From the NCBI RefSeq assembly GCF_003952345.1, contig NZ_CP034433.1:2542001-2606000 (forward strand): a stretch of 64,000 nucleotides of DNA. The letters run 5' to 3'. The notes under the pieces were generated by a model, which worked only from the letters and a program-made list of their open reading frames with translations, searched no databases and was not told the origin of the DNA. The stretch comes from Iodobacter ciconiae. Its GTDB lineage: Bacteria > Pseudomonadota > Gammaproteobacteria > Burkholderiales > Chitinibacteraceae. A program made the position numbers and the translations under genes. Numbering within the stretch: position 1 is the stretch's first letter; every line of letters begins with the position of its first letter. Shown one piece after another: positions 17,092-27,423 of the stretch.

Positions 17092-17706
17092 ATGAGTATG
17101 ACCGTCTGGCTGACCTTTATTGCCACTACTTTTTTTATTTCGGCAACGCCCGGCCCCAACATGCTGCTCATGCTATCGCACGGTACCCGCTACGGCTGGC
17201 AAGCTACGCTGGCAACCATGGGCGGTGCGCTTAGCGGATTGGGATTATTATTTCTGCTGTCAGCCTTTGGCATGGCCACTATTCTGGCTACATCCGCTGC
17301 GCTATTTTTGATTTTTAAATTAGCCGGGGCAGTCTATTTAATTTATTTGGGTTGGCAATGTTTCAGGGCCGGAGACCAGCTAGAAATGCCCAATGCCTTG
17401 GCCGATTCAGCTGCCAGGCGCTTTCGCTTAGGCCTAACCGTTGCACTATCAAATCCAAAAGCAATTTTATTTGCCGGTGCTTTCTTACCACAATTTATCA
17501 ATACAACACAGCCACAAGCAAAACAATGGGCTATTTTACTAAGCAGCTTTTTTATAATTGAGGCTGGCTGGCAAGTTGCCTATGCAGCAGGCGGCGCAAG
17601 GTTGGGCAGCTGGCTACAAGGCCAGAACCGCATCAAGCGTTTTAACCAGGGCTGCGGTGCGGCCTTCTTTGCCGTGGGCGGATTACTGGCTGCGGCACAA
17701 CGCTGA
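17092..17706 (+). CDS. LysE/RhtB-family amino acid exporter
   Basis: A 204-residue inner membrane protein with about six hydrophobic segments and the family signature near the N-terminus, ATPGPNMLLMLSHG. GLTVALSNPKAILFAGAFLPQF lies in the middle (SNPKA is the conserved loop). Known for the family: proton-coupled export of amino acids such as homoserine, threonine or lysine; substrate unknown here. ATG 17092 has GGAAG 6 bp upstream. That binding site adjoins the end of repeat copy C, so the repeat may form part of its leader. Confidence 0.93.
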   Translation: MSMTVWLTFIATTFFISATPGPNMLLMLSHGTRYGWQATLATMGGALSGLGLLFLLSAFGMATILATSAALFLIFKLAGAVYLIYLGWQCFRAGDQLEMPNALADSAARRFRLGLTVALSNPKAILFAGAFLPQFINTTQPQAKQWAILLSSFFIIEAGWQVAYAAGGARLGSWLQGQNRIKRFNQGCGAAFFAVGGLLAAAQR

Positions 17707-17967
17707 TCGGGAGCCATCAAATCCCCCCAGCAAGACCGTACCTATTCCCGATACCCAAAAATCATACCCCGTAGCACTCCCCCGATACTCGTTCAAGATC
17801 GGAAAACATTTGATTACATCTATCAGCCAGATACTTGGCATTTAAATGCTTCGCCAATCAGGCAAATTAGCGTGATGCTAAGGTTATTGCTCGGCACACA
17901 GTGGCGCTTGGCAAGCACAAGTACACGCACAATTCAGCCAGTGTTACCGGATCAAAAATAGAGTTTT
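17707..17967. other. Intergenic region between convergent genes, no gene seen
   Basis: About 260 bp between the convergent LysE-type and HAD genes. No convincing coding frame, RNA gene, strong terminator or repeat was recognised. Confidence 0.5.
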
Positions 17968-18618
17968 TTATTTTCCCGCATAGAGCCACCGCCCACGCCT
18001 GGCAATATCTCCCAGCTTAGAGATACTTAAATCAACCATTTCGGCCCCATAACTGCGCGGATTAATCCACACCGTTTTCATCCCCAGCCGCTTGGCTGTT
18101 TTTAAATTGGCCAGGGTGTCTTCCACCAAAATACAGCGCCGTGGATTGAGCTTAAAGCGCGCCAATAGGCGCCGATAAGCCGCAATCTGCGGCTTGGGAA
18201 TCAGATCAACATCTTCTACGCTCACCACGCTGCGGAAACAATCATCAATTTCCAACGCCAGCAGCATAGCCATCGCATACTGGCGCGGGCCATTGGTAAA
18301 AAGTAATTTATCCCCCGGCAAGCGACGAATCGCCACAGATAAACCCGGCATAGGATGAACGGTCGAGAGCAGCTCGCTCAAAGGATGAGACATACACAAA
18401 AAGTGCCGTGGATTAATGTGCGGGTGGTGGTGGCGAAGCCCAAGCATCGTTGCTCCATAACGTAACCAGTAATCGACACGTAAATCTGTAGCAGCCTGTT
18501 CACTCAATTGTAAATGCTGGGAAAGATAAGCTGTCATCGCCCGGTTAATTACTGGAAAGGCATGCAAATCGGCATTGTGAAGCGTGTTATCAAGATCAAA
18601 AATCCAGACTGGTTTCAT
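17968..18618 (-). CDS. HAD-superfamily pyrimidine 5'-nucleotidase
   Basis: A 216-residue HAD hydrolase. Motif I is DLDNTL at residues 8-13 (nucleophile Asp8, acid Asp10), motif II FTNG near 107, motif III Lys in IPKPQ near 140, motif IV VEDTLANLKTA near 163. The helical cap between motifs I and II with YLRYGAT-like sequence fits the SDT1/pyrimidine 5'-nucleotidase subgroup. Predicted reaction: dephosphorylation of UMP/CMP-like nucleotides in the cytoplasm; substrate is inferred from subgroup. It lies 56 bp downstream of the CBS gene, with a terminator between them. Confidence 0.87.
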   Translation of the reverse strand: MKPVWIFDLDNTLHNADLHAFPVINRAMTAYLSQHLQLSEQAATDLRVDYWLRYGATMLGLRHHHPHINPRHFLCMSHPLSELLSTVHPMPGLSVAIRRLPGDKLLFTNGPRQYAMAMLLALEIDDCFRSVVSVEDVDLIPKPQIAAYRRLLARFKLNPRRCILVEDTLANLKTAKRLGMKTVWINPRSYGAEMVDLSISKLGDIARRGRWLYAGK

Positions 18619-18628
18619 TGTTTCAGCG

Positions 18629-18654
18629 TAAAAAAAGACCAGCCTTGCTGGTCT
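18629..18654 (-). terminator. Rho-independent terminator of the CBS gene
   Basis: On the minus strand AGACCAGC-AAG-GCTGGTCT is followed by seven Ts. It ends the CBS transcript just before the HAD gene start, so the HAD gene would need readthrough or its own promoter. Confidence 0.8.
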
Positions 18655-18674
18655 CGTGGGTGACTGAAGGCGAC

Positions 18675-19106
18675 TCAGGAATGAATGTACTGCTCCAGCT
18701 GGGCAATTGTGAATTTTTGTTCTTCGATAATTTCCCGTACCAGATCACCAATTGATAATACACCTAATACCTTATCACCATCTAAAACCGGCAGGTGGCG
18801 AATACGTTTTTCACTCATGATAGTCATACACTCATCGATAGTGGCCGATGGTGGCACGCAGAGTAATTTGCGCGTCATAATTTCCGAAACTGACGTTCCT
18901 GCCGAAGTCTTGCCCATCAGAATCACTTTTCTGGCGTAATCACGCTCTGAAAAAATCCCAACCAAATGGTTTTCTTCTATCACCAGCAGTGCACCAATAT
19001 TTTTCTCTGCAAGCACCTGTAAAGCCTGATAAACCGATGCCTGCGGGGTCACTGACAAAATATTATCGATGGCTTTTTCTGCGAGTAACTGGCGCGCTGT
19101 CTTCAT
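18675..19106 (-). CDS. Tandem CBS-domain protein
   Basis: A 143-residue cytoplasmic protein made of two CBS domains (about 10-65 and 77-133), with NIGALLVIEENHLVGIFSERDYARKV in the first (the SERDYARKV end is characteristic) and RHLPVLDGDKVLGVLSIGDL in the second. CBS pairs bind adenosine nucleotides and act as energy or ligand sensors. There is no fused catalytic domain and no informative neighbour, so the partner is unknown. Confidence 0.9.
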   Translation of the reverse strand: MKTARQLLAEKAIDNILSVTPQASVYQALQVLAEKNIGALLVIEENHLVGIFSERDYARKVILMGKTSAGTSVSEIMTRKLLCVPPSATIDECMTIMSEKRIRHLPVLDGDKVLGVLSIGDLVREIIEEQKFTIAQLEQYIHS

Positions 19107-19274
19107 ACTGGCATCTCCCTGATGGCTTTGATCTTTAACTTTAGTAGGCCAAACGTAACATGCAAGAAAAGACTTAGATTACTTTTCACAAAAAAACAAG
19201 ACCAACACGCATAAATCCCGGCTCGAAACTGCAGATAACACGAAATCTGCCTGCCCCGACCGGATTAATCAGAA

Positions 19275-20153
<879 letters not shown>

Positions 20154-20244
20154 TTATCCAAAAACATAGCTAACAGCCTGTCGGACTTAGGCCGTCGTAG
20201 CAAAAAATTGCATGGTTGAGGCCAGATTTTGCCGGATTACAGCA

Positions 20245-20262
20245 CCAATAACATGTTATTGG
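20245..20262. repeat. Perfect 18-bp palindrome upstream of argB
   Basis: CCAATAACATGTTATTGG lies about 95 bp upstream of the argB start. It is nested within a wider 11-bp inverted repeat, TTGCCGGATTA (20229-20239) and TAATCCGGCAA (20318-20328). It could be an operator in the argB promoter region or part of a hairpin; no regulator was identified. Confidence 0.45.
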
Positions 20263-20407
20263 TTAAAAATACGGCGAAATATGGGCCAGTCAGGTGATTT
20301 TGCAGCCTGCTGATATTTAATCCGGCAAGCTACCCGAGAGCTAAATTCTAACAGCCTCTCAAGCATGCCCGCGCTTTATTTTTGACAAAAACAAGCCACC
20401 CCCTAAT

Positions 20408-20425
20408 AATAAATGAATATTTATT
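20408..20425. promoter_or_regulatory. Candidate TetR operator
   Basis: AATAAAT-GAAT-ATTTATT, a perfect 7-bp inverted repeat with a 4-bp spacer, ends 18 bp before the TetR start. This is where TetR-family efflux repressors usually bind to control themselves and the downstream pump. Binding is inferred. Confidence 0.6.
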
Positions 20426-20443
20426 TATTAACTTAGGTTGACC

Positions 20444-21085
20444 ATGTTATGTAAACGCTGGACCCGCCGTAAAGAAGCTCGCCCTCTGGAAATTCTGGAA
20501 GCTGCGCTGGGGCTATTCGTCAGCAAGGGCTATGCCGCAACCAAAATGACCGATATCGCTAAAGCGGCCGGAGTAACCTGCGGCACACCCTACATTTATT
20601 TCGCCGGAAAAGAAGAAATTTTTGAAGCAGTAATGCGTGAAATATTATTGCCGCGGCTTACTCTGGGCCATGAATTACTTGCAAACTTTCAGGGAAATTC
20701 TGCTGATCTGCTAAGAGCAATGCTTAAGACGTGGTGGCAAGCAATAGGCGAAAATCAGCTGTCTGCATTTCCCAAACTGATGATCACCGAGGGCAGCAAT
20801 TTCCCCCTGATCACCAAAATTTATCAAGAAGAATTTGTGGCCCCCGGCAATAAATTATTGCGCCAGATCCTGGAGCGCGGCATTGCCAGCGGTGAATTTC
20901 GGGTAACCGATATAGATTATGCCATAGAAGTTATCTCTTCCCCGATTATCATCGCCATGCTTAGCAGACACACGCTCATCAATTGCCTGCCCGATCAGTT
21001 TGACCCCGAAAGATTTCTCAATACCACTCTTGATACCCTCCTTAACGGCCTCATCGCCCCTCTTCAGGACAAAACACATGAATAA
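20444..21085 (+). CDS. TetR-family repressor of the adjacent efflux operon
   Basis: A 213-residue protein from ATG 20444 (AGG 6 bp upstream); a TTG two codons earlier is an alternative. The N-terminal helix-turn-helix spans about residues 13-55 (ILEAALGLFVSKGYAATKMT, then the recognition helix around CGTPYIYFAGKEEIF). The C-terminal ligand domain has the AcrR-like TetR_C pattern. Its stop overlaps the adaptor gene start by 8 bp (ATGAATAA at 21078), so it is the first gene of the pump operon. It likely represses the operon through the dyad at 20408. The ligand is unknown. Confidence 0.92.
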   Translation: MLCKRWTRRKEARPLEILEAALGLFVSKGYAATKMTDIAKAAGVTCGTPYIYFAGKEEIFEAVMREILLPRLTLGHELLANFQGNSADLLRAMLKTWWQAIGENQLSAFPKLMITEGSNFPLITKIYQEEFVAPGNKLLRQILERGIASGEFRVTDIDYAIEVISSPIIIAMLSRHTLINCLPDQFDPERFLNTTLDTLLNGLIAPLQDKTHE

Positions 21086-22160
21086 AGCAATTCCACTGCT
21101 ACTGGTAAGTGCAGTGCTACTCTCCGCCTGCAAGGAAGAACCCAAACCTCAGGAAGAAATTCGTCCTGTCCGTACCATTACCCTTGCCACAAACGCAGCA
21201 AATAGCCATGCGGAGTTCTCCGGTGAGCTGCATGCCCGTCAGGAAAGTGCTCTTGGATTTAGGATTCCGGGTAAGCTCATTAGCCGTCTGGTTGAGATCG
21301 GCACAGAAGTAAAAACCGGTACGCCACTGGCCAGAATTGATGCGCAGGATATGATTCTCAACGCTGCTGCAGCCAAAGCCCAGGCCGAATCAGCACAGAG
21401 CCAGCTCGATCAGCTCGAACTCGATCTCACCCGCTCACAGGAACTACTTGCCAAAAAGTTTATAAGCCAAGCCGATGTAGACCGCCGCCAGACGGCTGTT
21501 ATTGCAGCGCAAAAACAGCTGATTCAGGCCCAGTCCCAGCAACAGCTGGCACAAAATCAGGCAGGCTATACCACCCTGCTCGCAACGAGCGATGGGGTTA
21601 TTACGGCCACGCTCGCCGAACCGGGCCAGGTGCTGGCTGCCGGTCAGCCGGTCGTGCAACTCGCCAAAGCAGGCGAAATCGAAGTCTTTATTGATTTGCC
21701 AGAAGCGCGCAGCTCCGATTTAAAGCCTGGCCAGAAAACTGAAATCAGCCTCTGGGCATTACCAGGCAAAACCTTTAATGGAAAAGTCCGTGAAGTCTCT
21801 CCAGCCGCAGATCCGCTTAGCCGCACTTACCGTGCAAAAGTGACATTAGAAAATCCATCAGAAGACATTCGTCTGGGCATGAGCGCCACGGTAAAAAGCA
21901 ACCAGAGCAGCAAAACTGAAAGCATCACGACCCTGCCACTCTCCGCCATTTATGGAAAAAGCAATGAGCAACGTGTCTGGCTAGTTGAAAACACTAAGGT
22001 AAAAAGCAAGGTTATTCAAGCGCACATTGATACTCAGCACAAAAATAGCGAGCAAGTACAGGTACAAGGCCTGAAAGCAGGGGATATTGTTGTCACTGCC
22101 GGCGTGCACCTCTTACGTGAGGGGCAAGCCGTAAAACTGCTGCCTGCACAGGGAGAATAA
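21078..22160 (+). CDS. RND efflux periplasmic adaptor lipoprotein
   Basis: The frame is longer, but ATG 21078 gives a 360-residue protein with a lipoprotein signal ending LLSAC (lipid-modified Cys near residue 17), so it is anchored to the inner membrane. Then come the lipoyl/barrel-sandwich half (SALGFRIPGKL), a Q/A-rich alpha-hairpin (about 85-150), and the beta-barrel domain (EVFIDLPEARSSDLKPGQ). This is the membrane fusion protein of a tripartite pump. It overlaps the TetR gene and is 4 bp from the RND permease. Confidence 0.94.
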   Translation: MNKAIPLLLVSAVLLSACKEEPKPQEEIRPVRTITLATNAANSHAEFSGELHARQESALGFRIPGKLISRLVEIGTEVKTGTPLARIDAQDMILNAAAAKAQAESAQSQLDQLELDLTRSQELLAKKFISQADVDRRQTAVIAAQKQLIQAQSQQQLAQNQAGYTTLLATSDGVITATLAEPGQVLAAGQPVVQLAKAGEIEVFIDLPEARSSDLKPGQKTEISLWALPGKTFNGKVREVSPAADPLSRTYRAKVTLENPSEDIRLGMSATVKSNQSSKTESITTLPLSAIYGKSNEQRVWLVENTKVKSKVIQAHIDTQHKNSEQVQVQGLKAGDIVVTAGVHLLREGQAVKLLPAQGE

Positions 22161-22164
22161 AGCG

Positions 22165-25100
22165 ATGCAAAAACCCGATTTTACTCAGCAGCGCTTTAAC
22201 TTATCAGCATGGGCGCTTAAACATCAGTCACTCGTGCTGTACCTGATGGTGGTGCTCACCCTTGGCGGTATTCTGGCCTATGGCAAACTGGGAATGAAAG
22301 AAGACCCGGAGTTCACCTTTAAAGCCATGGTGGTCAGAAGCTTCTGGCCAGGAGCAAGCGCACCAGAGATGGAACAGCAGGTTACCGATAAGTTAGAAGA
22401 AGCCCTGCAAGGGATCGCCTATATCCACTTCACCAAAAGCTACTCCCGCAGTGGTGAATCCCTGATCACAATCATGCTGCATGAAGATCAGAAAAATAAT
22501 GTGGCCGATGCCTGGTACCAGGTCAGAAAGCGCATTAACGATGCCAAAGGAAAACTGCCACCGGGAGTAGCCGGGCCATTTTTTAATGATGAGTTTGGCG
22601 ATACCTATGGCAACCTCTATGCCTTTACCGGCGATGGATTTACTTATCCCGAGCTAAAAAAATACATTGAGCTTGCTCGAGCCGAGTTACTACGCATTCC
22701 TGATGTCAATAAAGCGCTATTGATTGGTCAGCAAGATGAAAAAATTTATGTGGAATATTCCAACGCCAAGCTGGCCAGCCTGGGTATATCGCCATTTCAA
22801 ATTAACAAAGTCATCGCAGCCACCAATACCATCACCCCTGCAGGGGCCATTGAAGGCAAGGACGAGCACATTTATTTACGCGTAAGTGGTGGCTTTAATG
22901 CTGTAGAGCATCTGCGCAGCCTGCCAATTACCGTGGCAGGGAAAACTTTTTTACTGGGTGATATCGCACAGGTATTTCGCGCCACAATCGATCCGCCACA
23001 AACCAAAATGCGCTTTCAGGGGCAAGATGCGGTTGGCCTGGGTATTTCAATGCGCAAAGGAGGCGATGTCGTAAAGATGGGCCAGCAAATTGATGCATCC
23101 CTAGCCAAAATCAGAAGTAATTTGCCGGTTGGTATTGAAATACATACTATTTCTGACCAGCCTGCCGTCGTTAAAAACGCCATCCATATTTTTATGAAAT
23201 CACTGCTGGAAGCCATCGTAATTGTACTGGCGGTGAGCTTTTTAAGCCTGGGTTGGCGCACCGGAGTAGTAGTAGCACTGTCAATTCCGCTAGTGCTGCT
23301 GCTCACCTTTCTTGGCATGAATATTTTCAATATCGAGCTGCAAAGGATTTCGCTGGGCGCACTCGTGATTGCGCTGGGGCTTCTGGTCGATGACGCGATT
23401 ATTGCCGTAGAAATGATGGCATTAAAACTCGAGCAAGGCTGGAGCCGCTTTGAAGCCGCCACCTTTGCCTATACCTCAACCGCTTTTCCCATGCTGACCG
23501 GAACACTAATTACGGCCGCTGGCTTCTTACCCGTGGGGCTGGCTAAATCAGATGCAGGAGAATATACCTTTTCCATCTTTGCCGTGATCGGCATTGCCCT
23601 GGTGCTGTCATGGATTGTTGCCGTGGTGTTTACACCCTATATGGGCTACCACCTGCTGCCCGAAACCCCGCGTCATGAAGAGCACGATGTGTATCAGGGA
23701 GGTTTTTACGCGCGCTTTCGCAAGCTGGTCACCTGGTGCGTTACATGGCGTAAAACGGTGATTGCAGCCACTTTGGGCGCTTTTCTGGTGGCTGTTGCTA
23801 CCTTTGCCCTCTTTATCCCTCAACAGTTCTTCCCGGCCTCGGCACGGCCCGAGCTGATGGTCGATATGTGGTTGCCCTATACCGCCTCGTATGACGCCAC
23901 CGAGCGCGAAGTAAAGCGCATGGAAGCCATCGCCATGAAAGACCCTGATGTAGCACATGTCACCAGCTATATCGGTGTTGGCTCGCCCCGCTACTACCTG
24001 CCACTTGACGAACAAATGCCAAACTTGAACTTTGGCCAGCTCACCGTCATGACCAAAGATGAAAAGGTAAGAGAAAACGTCTATAAGCGCCTGAACAAGA
24101 AGTTTGCCGAAGACTTCCCGCTGGTACGCGGACGTGTCACCCGTCTGGAAAACGGCCCGCCTGTAGGCTATCCGGTGCAGTTCCGTATTAGCGGAGAAAA
24201 CCCAGTCAAGCTCAATCAAGTTGCGGCTGAGCTGGCCGAGGCAATGCGCCAGAATCCACATACCCGCCAGGTCCATACCGACTGGGGCGAAAAAGTAAAA
24301 GTGGTTCGTTTACTCACTAAACAAGATCGCTTACGCCAGCTGGGGCTCACTTCACAAGAATTAGCAACTTATCTGCAAATGGCCGTTTCAGGTACTACCG
24401 CCACGCAATACCGTGAAGCCGATCAGAGCATTGATGTGGTTACCCGCCTCACCGGCAGCGAGCGCACCCGTCTCGACTTTTTAAAAGATCTGCGCGTGCC
24501 TTTGCCATCGGGACAATTTGTACCGCTTTCCCAACTGGCAACCTTGCAACTGGAAAACGAAGAGAGTCTGATCTGGCGACGTAATCGGGTCGCCACGCTC
24601 ACGGTGCGTGCCGATGTGGCAGGAAGTGCCCAGGCCCCCGACGTGAGCAATGCGCTAATGCCTAAGGTGCGGGAGATCGAAGCCAAACTGCCTCAGGGCT
24701 ATCACATTGAAACCGGCGGCACATTGGAATCATCTGCCACAGGACAGGCTTCGATCAATAAAGTCATGCCGCTGATGTTGCTGGTAGTCATGACTCTACT
24801 GATGCTGCAGCTGCAAAGTATCCAGCGCATGATTATGGTGCTGCTCACCGCCCCGCTGGGTTTGATCGGCGTGGCCATTGCCCTGCTGTTGTTTCAAGCG
24901 CCCTTCGGGTTTGTAGCGATGCTGGGAGTGATTGCACTTTCAGGCATGATTATGCGCAACTCCGTGATTCTGATGGATCAGATCGAGCAGGATCGCGCAG
25001 CCGGGGATGATGCATGGACCGCCGTAATTGAATCGGCCGTCCGGCGCTTCAGACCCATTATGCTAACTGCTGCAGCAGCCATTCTGGCCATGATTCCACT

Positions 25101-25242
25101 CACCCGAGATACATTCTGGGGGCCAATGGCTATTGCCATCATGGGCGGCTTATTTGTCGCCACAGTGCTCACGCTTTTATTCTTACCGGCTTTATATGCG
25201 GCATGGTTCAGACTTAGCCCGCCGGAAGTGCAAAAAACATAA
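22165..25242 (+). CDS. RND-family efflux permease (AcrB/HAE-type)
   Basis: A 1025-residue inner membrane transporter with the two-fold RND layout: TM1 near residue 23-43, a large periplasmic loop, TM2-6, a second loop, and TM8-12. The proton-relay pair in TM4 is present in LLVDDAIIAVEMM, and the FxGxSxxD-type and GTLITAAGFLPVG segments are conserved. It takes up substrate from the periplasm or membrane and exports it with proton antiport. It sits 4 bp after the adaptor gene. Substrate is not predictable; the short N-terminal sequence (KLGMKEDPEF) suggests a non-AcrB subgroup. Confidence 0.96.
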   Translation: MQKPDFTQQRFNLSAWALKHQSLVLYLMVVLTLGGILAYGKLGMKEDPEFTFKAMVVRSFWPGASAPEMEQQVTDKLEEALQGIAYIHFTKSYSRSGESLITIMLHEDQKNNVADAWYQVRKRINDAKGKLPPGVAGPFFNDEFGDTYGNLYAFTGDGFTYPELKKYIELARAELLRIPDVNKALLIGQQDEKIYVEYSNAKLASLGISPFQINKVIAATNTITPAGAIEGKDEHIYLRVSGGFNAVEHLRSLPITVAGKTFLLGDIAQVFRATIDPPQTKMRFQGQDAVGLGISMRKGGDVVKMGQQIDASLAKIRSNLPVGIEIHTISDQPAVVKNAIHIFMKSLLEAIVIVLAVSFLSLGWRTGVVVALSIPLVLLLTFLGMNIFNIELQRISLGALVIALGLLVDDAIIAVEMMALKLEQGWSRFEAATFAYTSTAFPMLTGTLITAAGFLPVGLAKSDAGEYTFSIFAVIGIALVLSWIVAVVFTPYMGYHLLPETPRHEEHDVYQGGFYARFRKLVTWCVTWRKTVIAATLGAFLVAVATFALFIPQQFFPASARPELMVDMWLPYTASYDATEREVKRMEAIAMKDPDVAHVTSYIGVGSPRYYLPLDEQMPNLNFGQLTVMTKDEKVRENVYKRLNKKFAEDFPLVRGRVTRLENGPPVGYPVQFRISGENPVKLNQVAAELAEAMRQNPHTRQVHTDWGEKVKVVRLLTKQDRLRQLGLTSQELATYLQMAVSGTTATQYREADQSIDVVTRLTGSERTRLDFLKDLRVPLPSGQFVPLSQLATLQLENEESLIWRRNRVATLTVRADVAGSAQAPDVSNALMPKVREIEAKLPQGYHIETGGTLESSATGQASINKVMPLMLLVVMTLLMLQLQSIQRMIMVLLTAPLGLIGVAIALLLFQAPFGFVAMLGVIALSGMIMRNSVILMDQIEQDRAAGDDAWTAVIESAVRRFRPIMLTAAAAILAMIPLTRDTFWGPMAIAIMGGLFVATVLTLLFLPALYAAWFRLSPPEVQKT

Positions 25243-25284
25243 TGCAAAATAAATAATTAATGCAAAATTACAACAATTTATAAA

Positions 25285-25333
25285 AAAGAAAGGGAATGCC
25301 TTTGGGCACGGGCAAATTCCCTTTTCTTTTTAA
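25285..25333 (+). terminator. Terminator between the RND and TolC-type genes
   Basis: AAAGAAAGGGAAT pairs with ATTCCCTTTTCTTT around an inner GCC...GGC step, followed by further Ts. The channel gene begins about 110 bp later and probably has its own promoter or depends on readthrough. Confidence 0.7.
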
Positions 25334-25440
25334 ATCCGGCCGCAGTGAAACATCACTTTCAGTGTCATTTTTTGCACTTGAAAGGCCGCCCCGGACAAAA
25401 TATTTAACAGCATATTTAACAAAAAACCGAGACACTCATA

Positions 25441-26760
25441 ATGAAAAAAACATTAATTGCACTGAGCATAGGCATTTTTTCCCAACAGCTCTTTGCTGCC
25501 GATCTACTTGAATCCTGGTATGCCGCACAAAAATATGACGCCAATTTTGCCGCTGCCCGCGCAGGACTTGATGCCGGCCGGGAAAAAGCCGAACAGGGTA
25601 AAGCCTTATTATTGCCGCGTATTTCTCTTTCCGGAAATGCCAATCGCAGCGTAACTGAGTACCGCGCAGAAAACCGCAGCACGATATCCAATAATGGCAA
25701 TAGCTATGGTTATGAGCTAAAACTTGCCCAGCCTATTTACCGGGCAGAAGCATTTGCCGGAGCAGATCAGTTAAAAAAACAAACCGAACAGGCTGAAGTG
25801 CAATTTCGCGTTGCCGAACAAGATTTAATTCTGCGTGTAGCAAAAGCCTATTTCGAAGTTTTAGGTGCGGAAGAAAAAGTAAAACAGACAACTGCCCAAA
25901 AAGAAGCCGTTGCCCAGCAACTGGCTCAGGCAAAAAAATCTTTTGAAGTAGGTGTTTCCACCATTACTGATACGGATGAAGCTCAGGCTCGCTTTGATGC
26001 TATTAATTCAGCAGAAATTGCCGCGCATAATGACATGGCAATTAAACGCAATACTTATGAACAACTAACCCAGCTTAATCCGCTTAATCTCAAACCAATT
26101 AGTAACCGCCAGCAGCCAACCCCGCCCCAGCCTAATGATATGACAACATGGTTGCAACGTAGCGAGAATGGCAGCTTAGTGATTGCAGGCCAGCAATTAG
26201 GTTTGGATATTACCAGCCGTGAAATTGATAAATACCGTTTAGAAAGTACTCCGACTCTCGATTTAATCGCAGGCTATGGTGATTCATGGAATTCTGCCGG
26301 CATATCTAAATCGGGTGGATTAGACCGCACGGGCTCCGGACAAATTGGTTTGCAATTATCGATTCCTTTGTATACAGGAGGAGATCGTTCATCCAAATTA
26401 CGGGAAGCTCTTGCTAAAAAAGAACAACAACGCCAAACAGTAGAAGCAAGCCGCCGTGATACAGCTCAATTCACCAAACAAGCGTTTTTAGGTGTGAGTT
26501 CAGGTGCAGCACAAATTATCGCTTTACAACAGGCGCTTAAATCTAGTGAATCATCATTAGCATCAACCAAATTAGGCAGAGAAGTGGGTGTGCGTACAAC
26601 TATTGACGTACTTAATGCCGAACAGACTTATTTCTCAACCCGTTATGACCTTACCGTAGCACGCTACACCTATTTGTATGCCCGTCTGCAATTGGCGGCA
26701 ACCAGTGGAGAATTGTCTGAAAAAGATCTAAATTCAGTAAATCTTTGGCTAGGTAATTAA
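25441..26760 (+). CDS. tolC: TolC-family outer membrane channel
   Basis: A 439-residue protein with a signal peptide (MKKTLIALSIGIFSQQLFA, cleavage before ADLLESW), the TolC N-terminal WYAAQKYDANFAAARAGLDA, and two repeats of the outer membrane efflux domain rich in Gln/Ala helices. Near the C-terminus GVRTTIDVLNAEQTYFSTRYDL (read as GVRTTIDVLNAEQ plus YF) is diagnostic. It provides the outer membrane exit duct for the RND pump encoded upstream and possibly type I secretion. Length is close to E. coli TolC without its C-terminal tail. Confidence 0.95.
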   Translation: MKKTLIALSIGIFSQQLFAADLLESWYAAQKYDANFAAARAGLDAGREKAEQGKALLLPRISLSGNANRSVTEYRAENRSTISNNGNSYGYELKLAQPIYRAEAFAGADQLKKQTEQAEVQFRVAEQDLILRVAKAYFEVLGAEEKVKQTTAQKEAVAQQLAQAKKSFEVGVSTITDTDEAQARFDAINSAEIAAHNDMAIKRNTYEQLTQLNPLNLKPISNRQQPTPPQPNDMTTWLQRSENGSLVIAGQQLGLDITSREIDKYRLESTPTLDLIAGYGDSWNSAGISKSGGLDRTGSGQIGLQLSIPLYTGGDRSSKLREALAKKEQQRQTVEASRRDTAQFTKQAFLGVSSGAAQIIALQQALKSSESSLASTKLGREVGVRTTIDVLNAEQTYFSTRYDLTVARYTYLYARLQLAATSGELSEKDLNSVNLWLGN

Positions 26761-26842
26761 GAAAGCTTGAATTGTAGTGAATAGATATCCATAATCCGTT
26801 CGGTGGAGTACCCCAATTCAAAGACCCAAGGAGAGAATTACC

Positions 26843-27172
26843 ATGATTGATCTATCCCCACTAAGCTATAGCCAGTTAGTTGAACTCAAGAAGAACCTGG
26901 AAGTTGAAATTGTTCGCCGTAAAGAATCAGAAAAACAAAACCTGATTGCTGAACTGCAAAACTTGGTTGCTTCCAAAGGTTTCTCATTGTCTGATGTTTT
27001 AGGCACAAGCAGCGACAAAAAAGCAGCTAAAAAAGCAGCTTCTACAGCTAAAGCGCAATTCCGCAATCCTGCTGATCCAGAACAAACTTGGACTGGTCGT
27101 GGCCGTAAGCCACAATGGGCAATTGAATTCCTGGCAACAGGTCGCTCATTAGAAGAATTGCGCATTGCTTAA
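26843..27172 (+). CDS. hns: H-NS-family nucleoid protein
   Basis: A 109-residue protein with an N-terminal coiled coil (LVELKKNLEVEIVRRKESEK), a Lys/Ala linker around residues 58-70, and the C-terminal DNA-binding hook TWTGRGRKPQWAIEFL, the H-NS consensus of betaproteobacteria. It binds AT-rich DNA and silences genes. ATG 26843 follows AAGGAGAG. It is monocistronic, with a large palindrome downstream. Confidence 0.93.
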   Translation: MIDLSPLSYSQLVELKKNLEVEIVRRKESEKQNLIAELQNLVASKGFSLSDVLGTSSDKKAAKKAASTAKAQFRNPADPEQTWTGRGRKPQWAIEFLATGRSLEELRIA

Positions 27173-27350
27173 TTCGGCGCTTTTTATAGAATGACGAATA
27201 GACCCGTAGTGCCTTGATCTATAAGAGATACTGACGCAATAAAAATTAGATAGTGATCTGATTCCCATTGTGAAAGGCCTTTTAAAATGAAAAAGAAACC
27301 GTAAATATCCGTATAATTTTATAAAAAACCGAAGCTTTGCACGTAAGACC

Positions 27351-27378
27351 AAACAAGGCAGCCTAGGCTGCCTTGTTT
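27351..27378. terminator. 28-bp perfect palindrome after hns
   Basis: AAACAAGGCAGCCT is followed immediately by its reverse complement. It lies 180 bp after the hns stop and 46 bp before uvrD. It probably ends hns transcription, but it has only a weak T-tail, and with no loop the folded RNA would open a few central bases. Confidence 0.6.
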
Positions 27379-27423
27379 GTATTCTGCAGTACAATCCCCC
27401 TTTCTTATCTGTGAATCATTGCC

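Noticed and set aside
16893..17234. A 113-codon frame covering repeat copy C and the start of the exporter gene
   Set aside because: It crosses the repeat and runs out of frame through the LysE-type gene; the protein has no family features.
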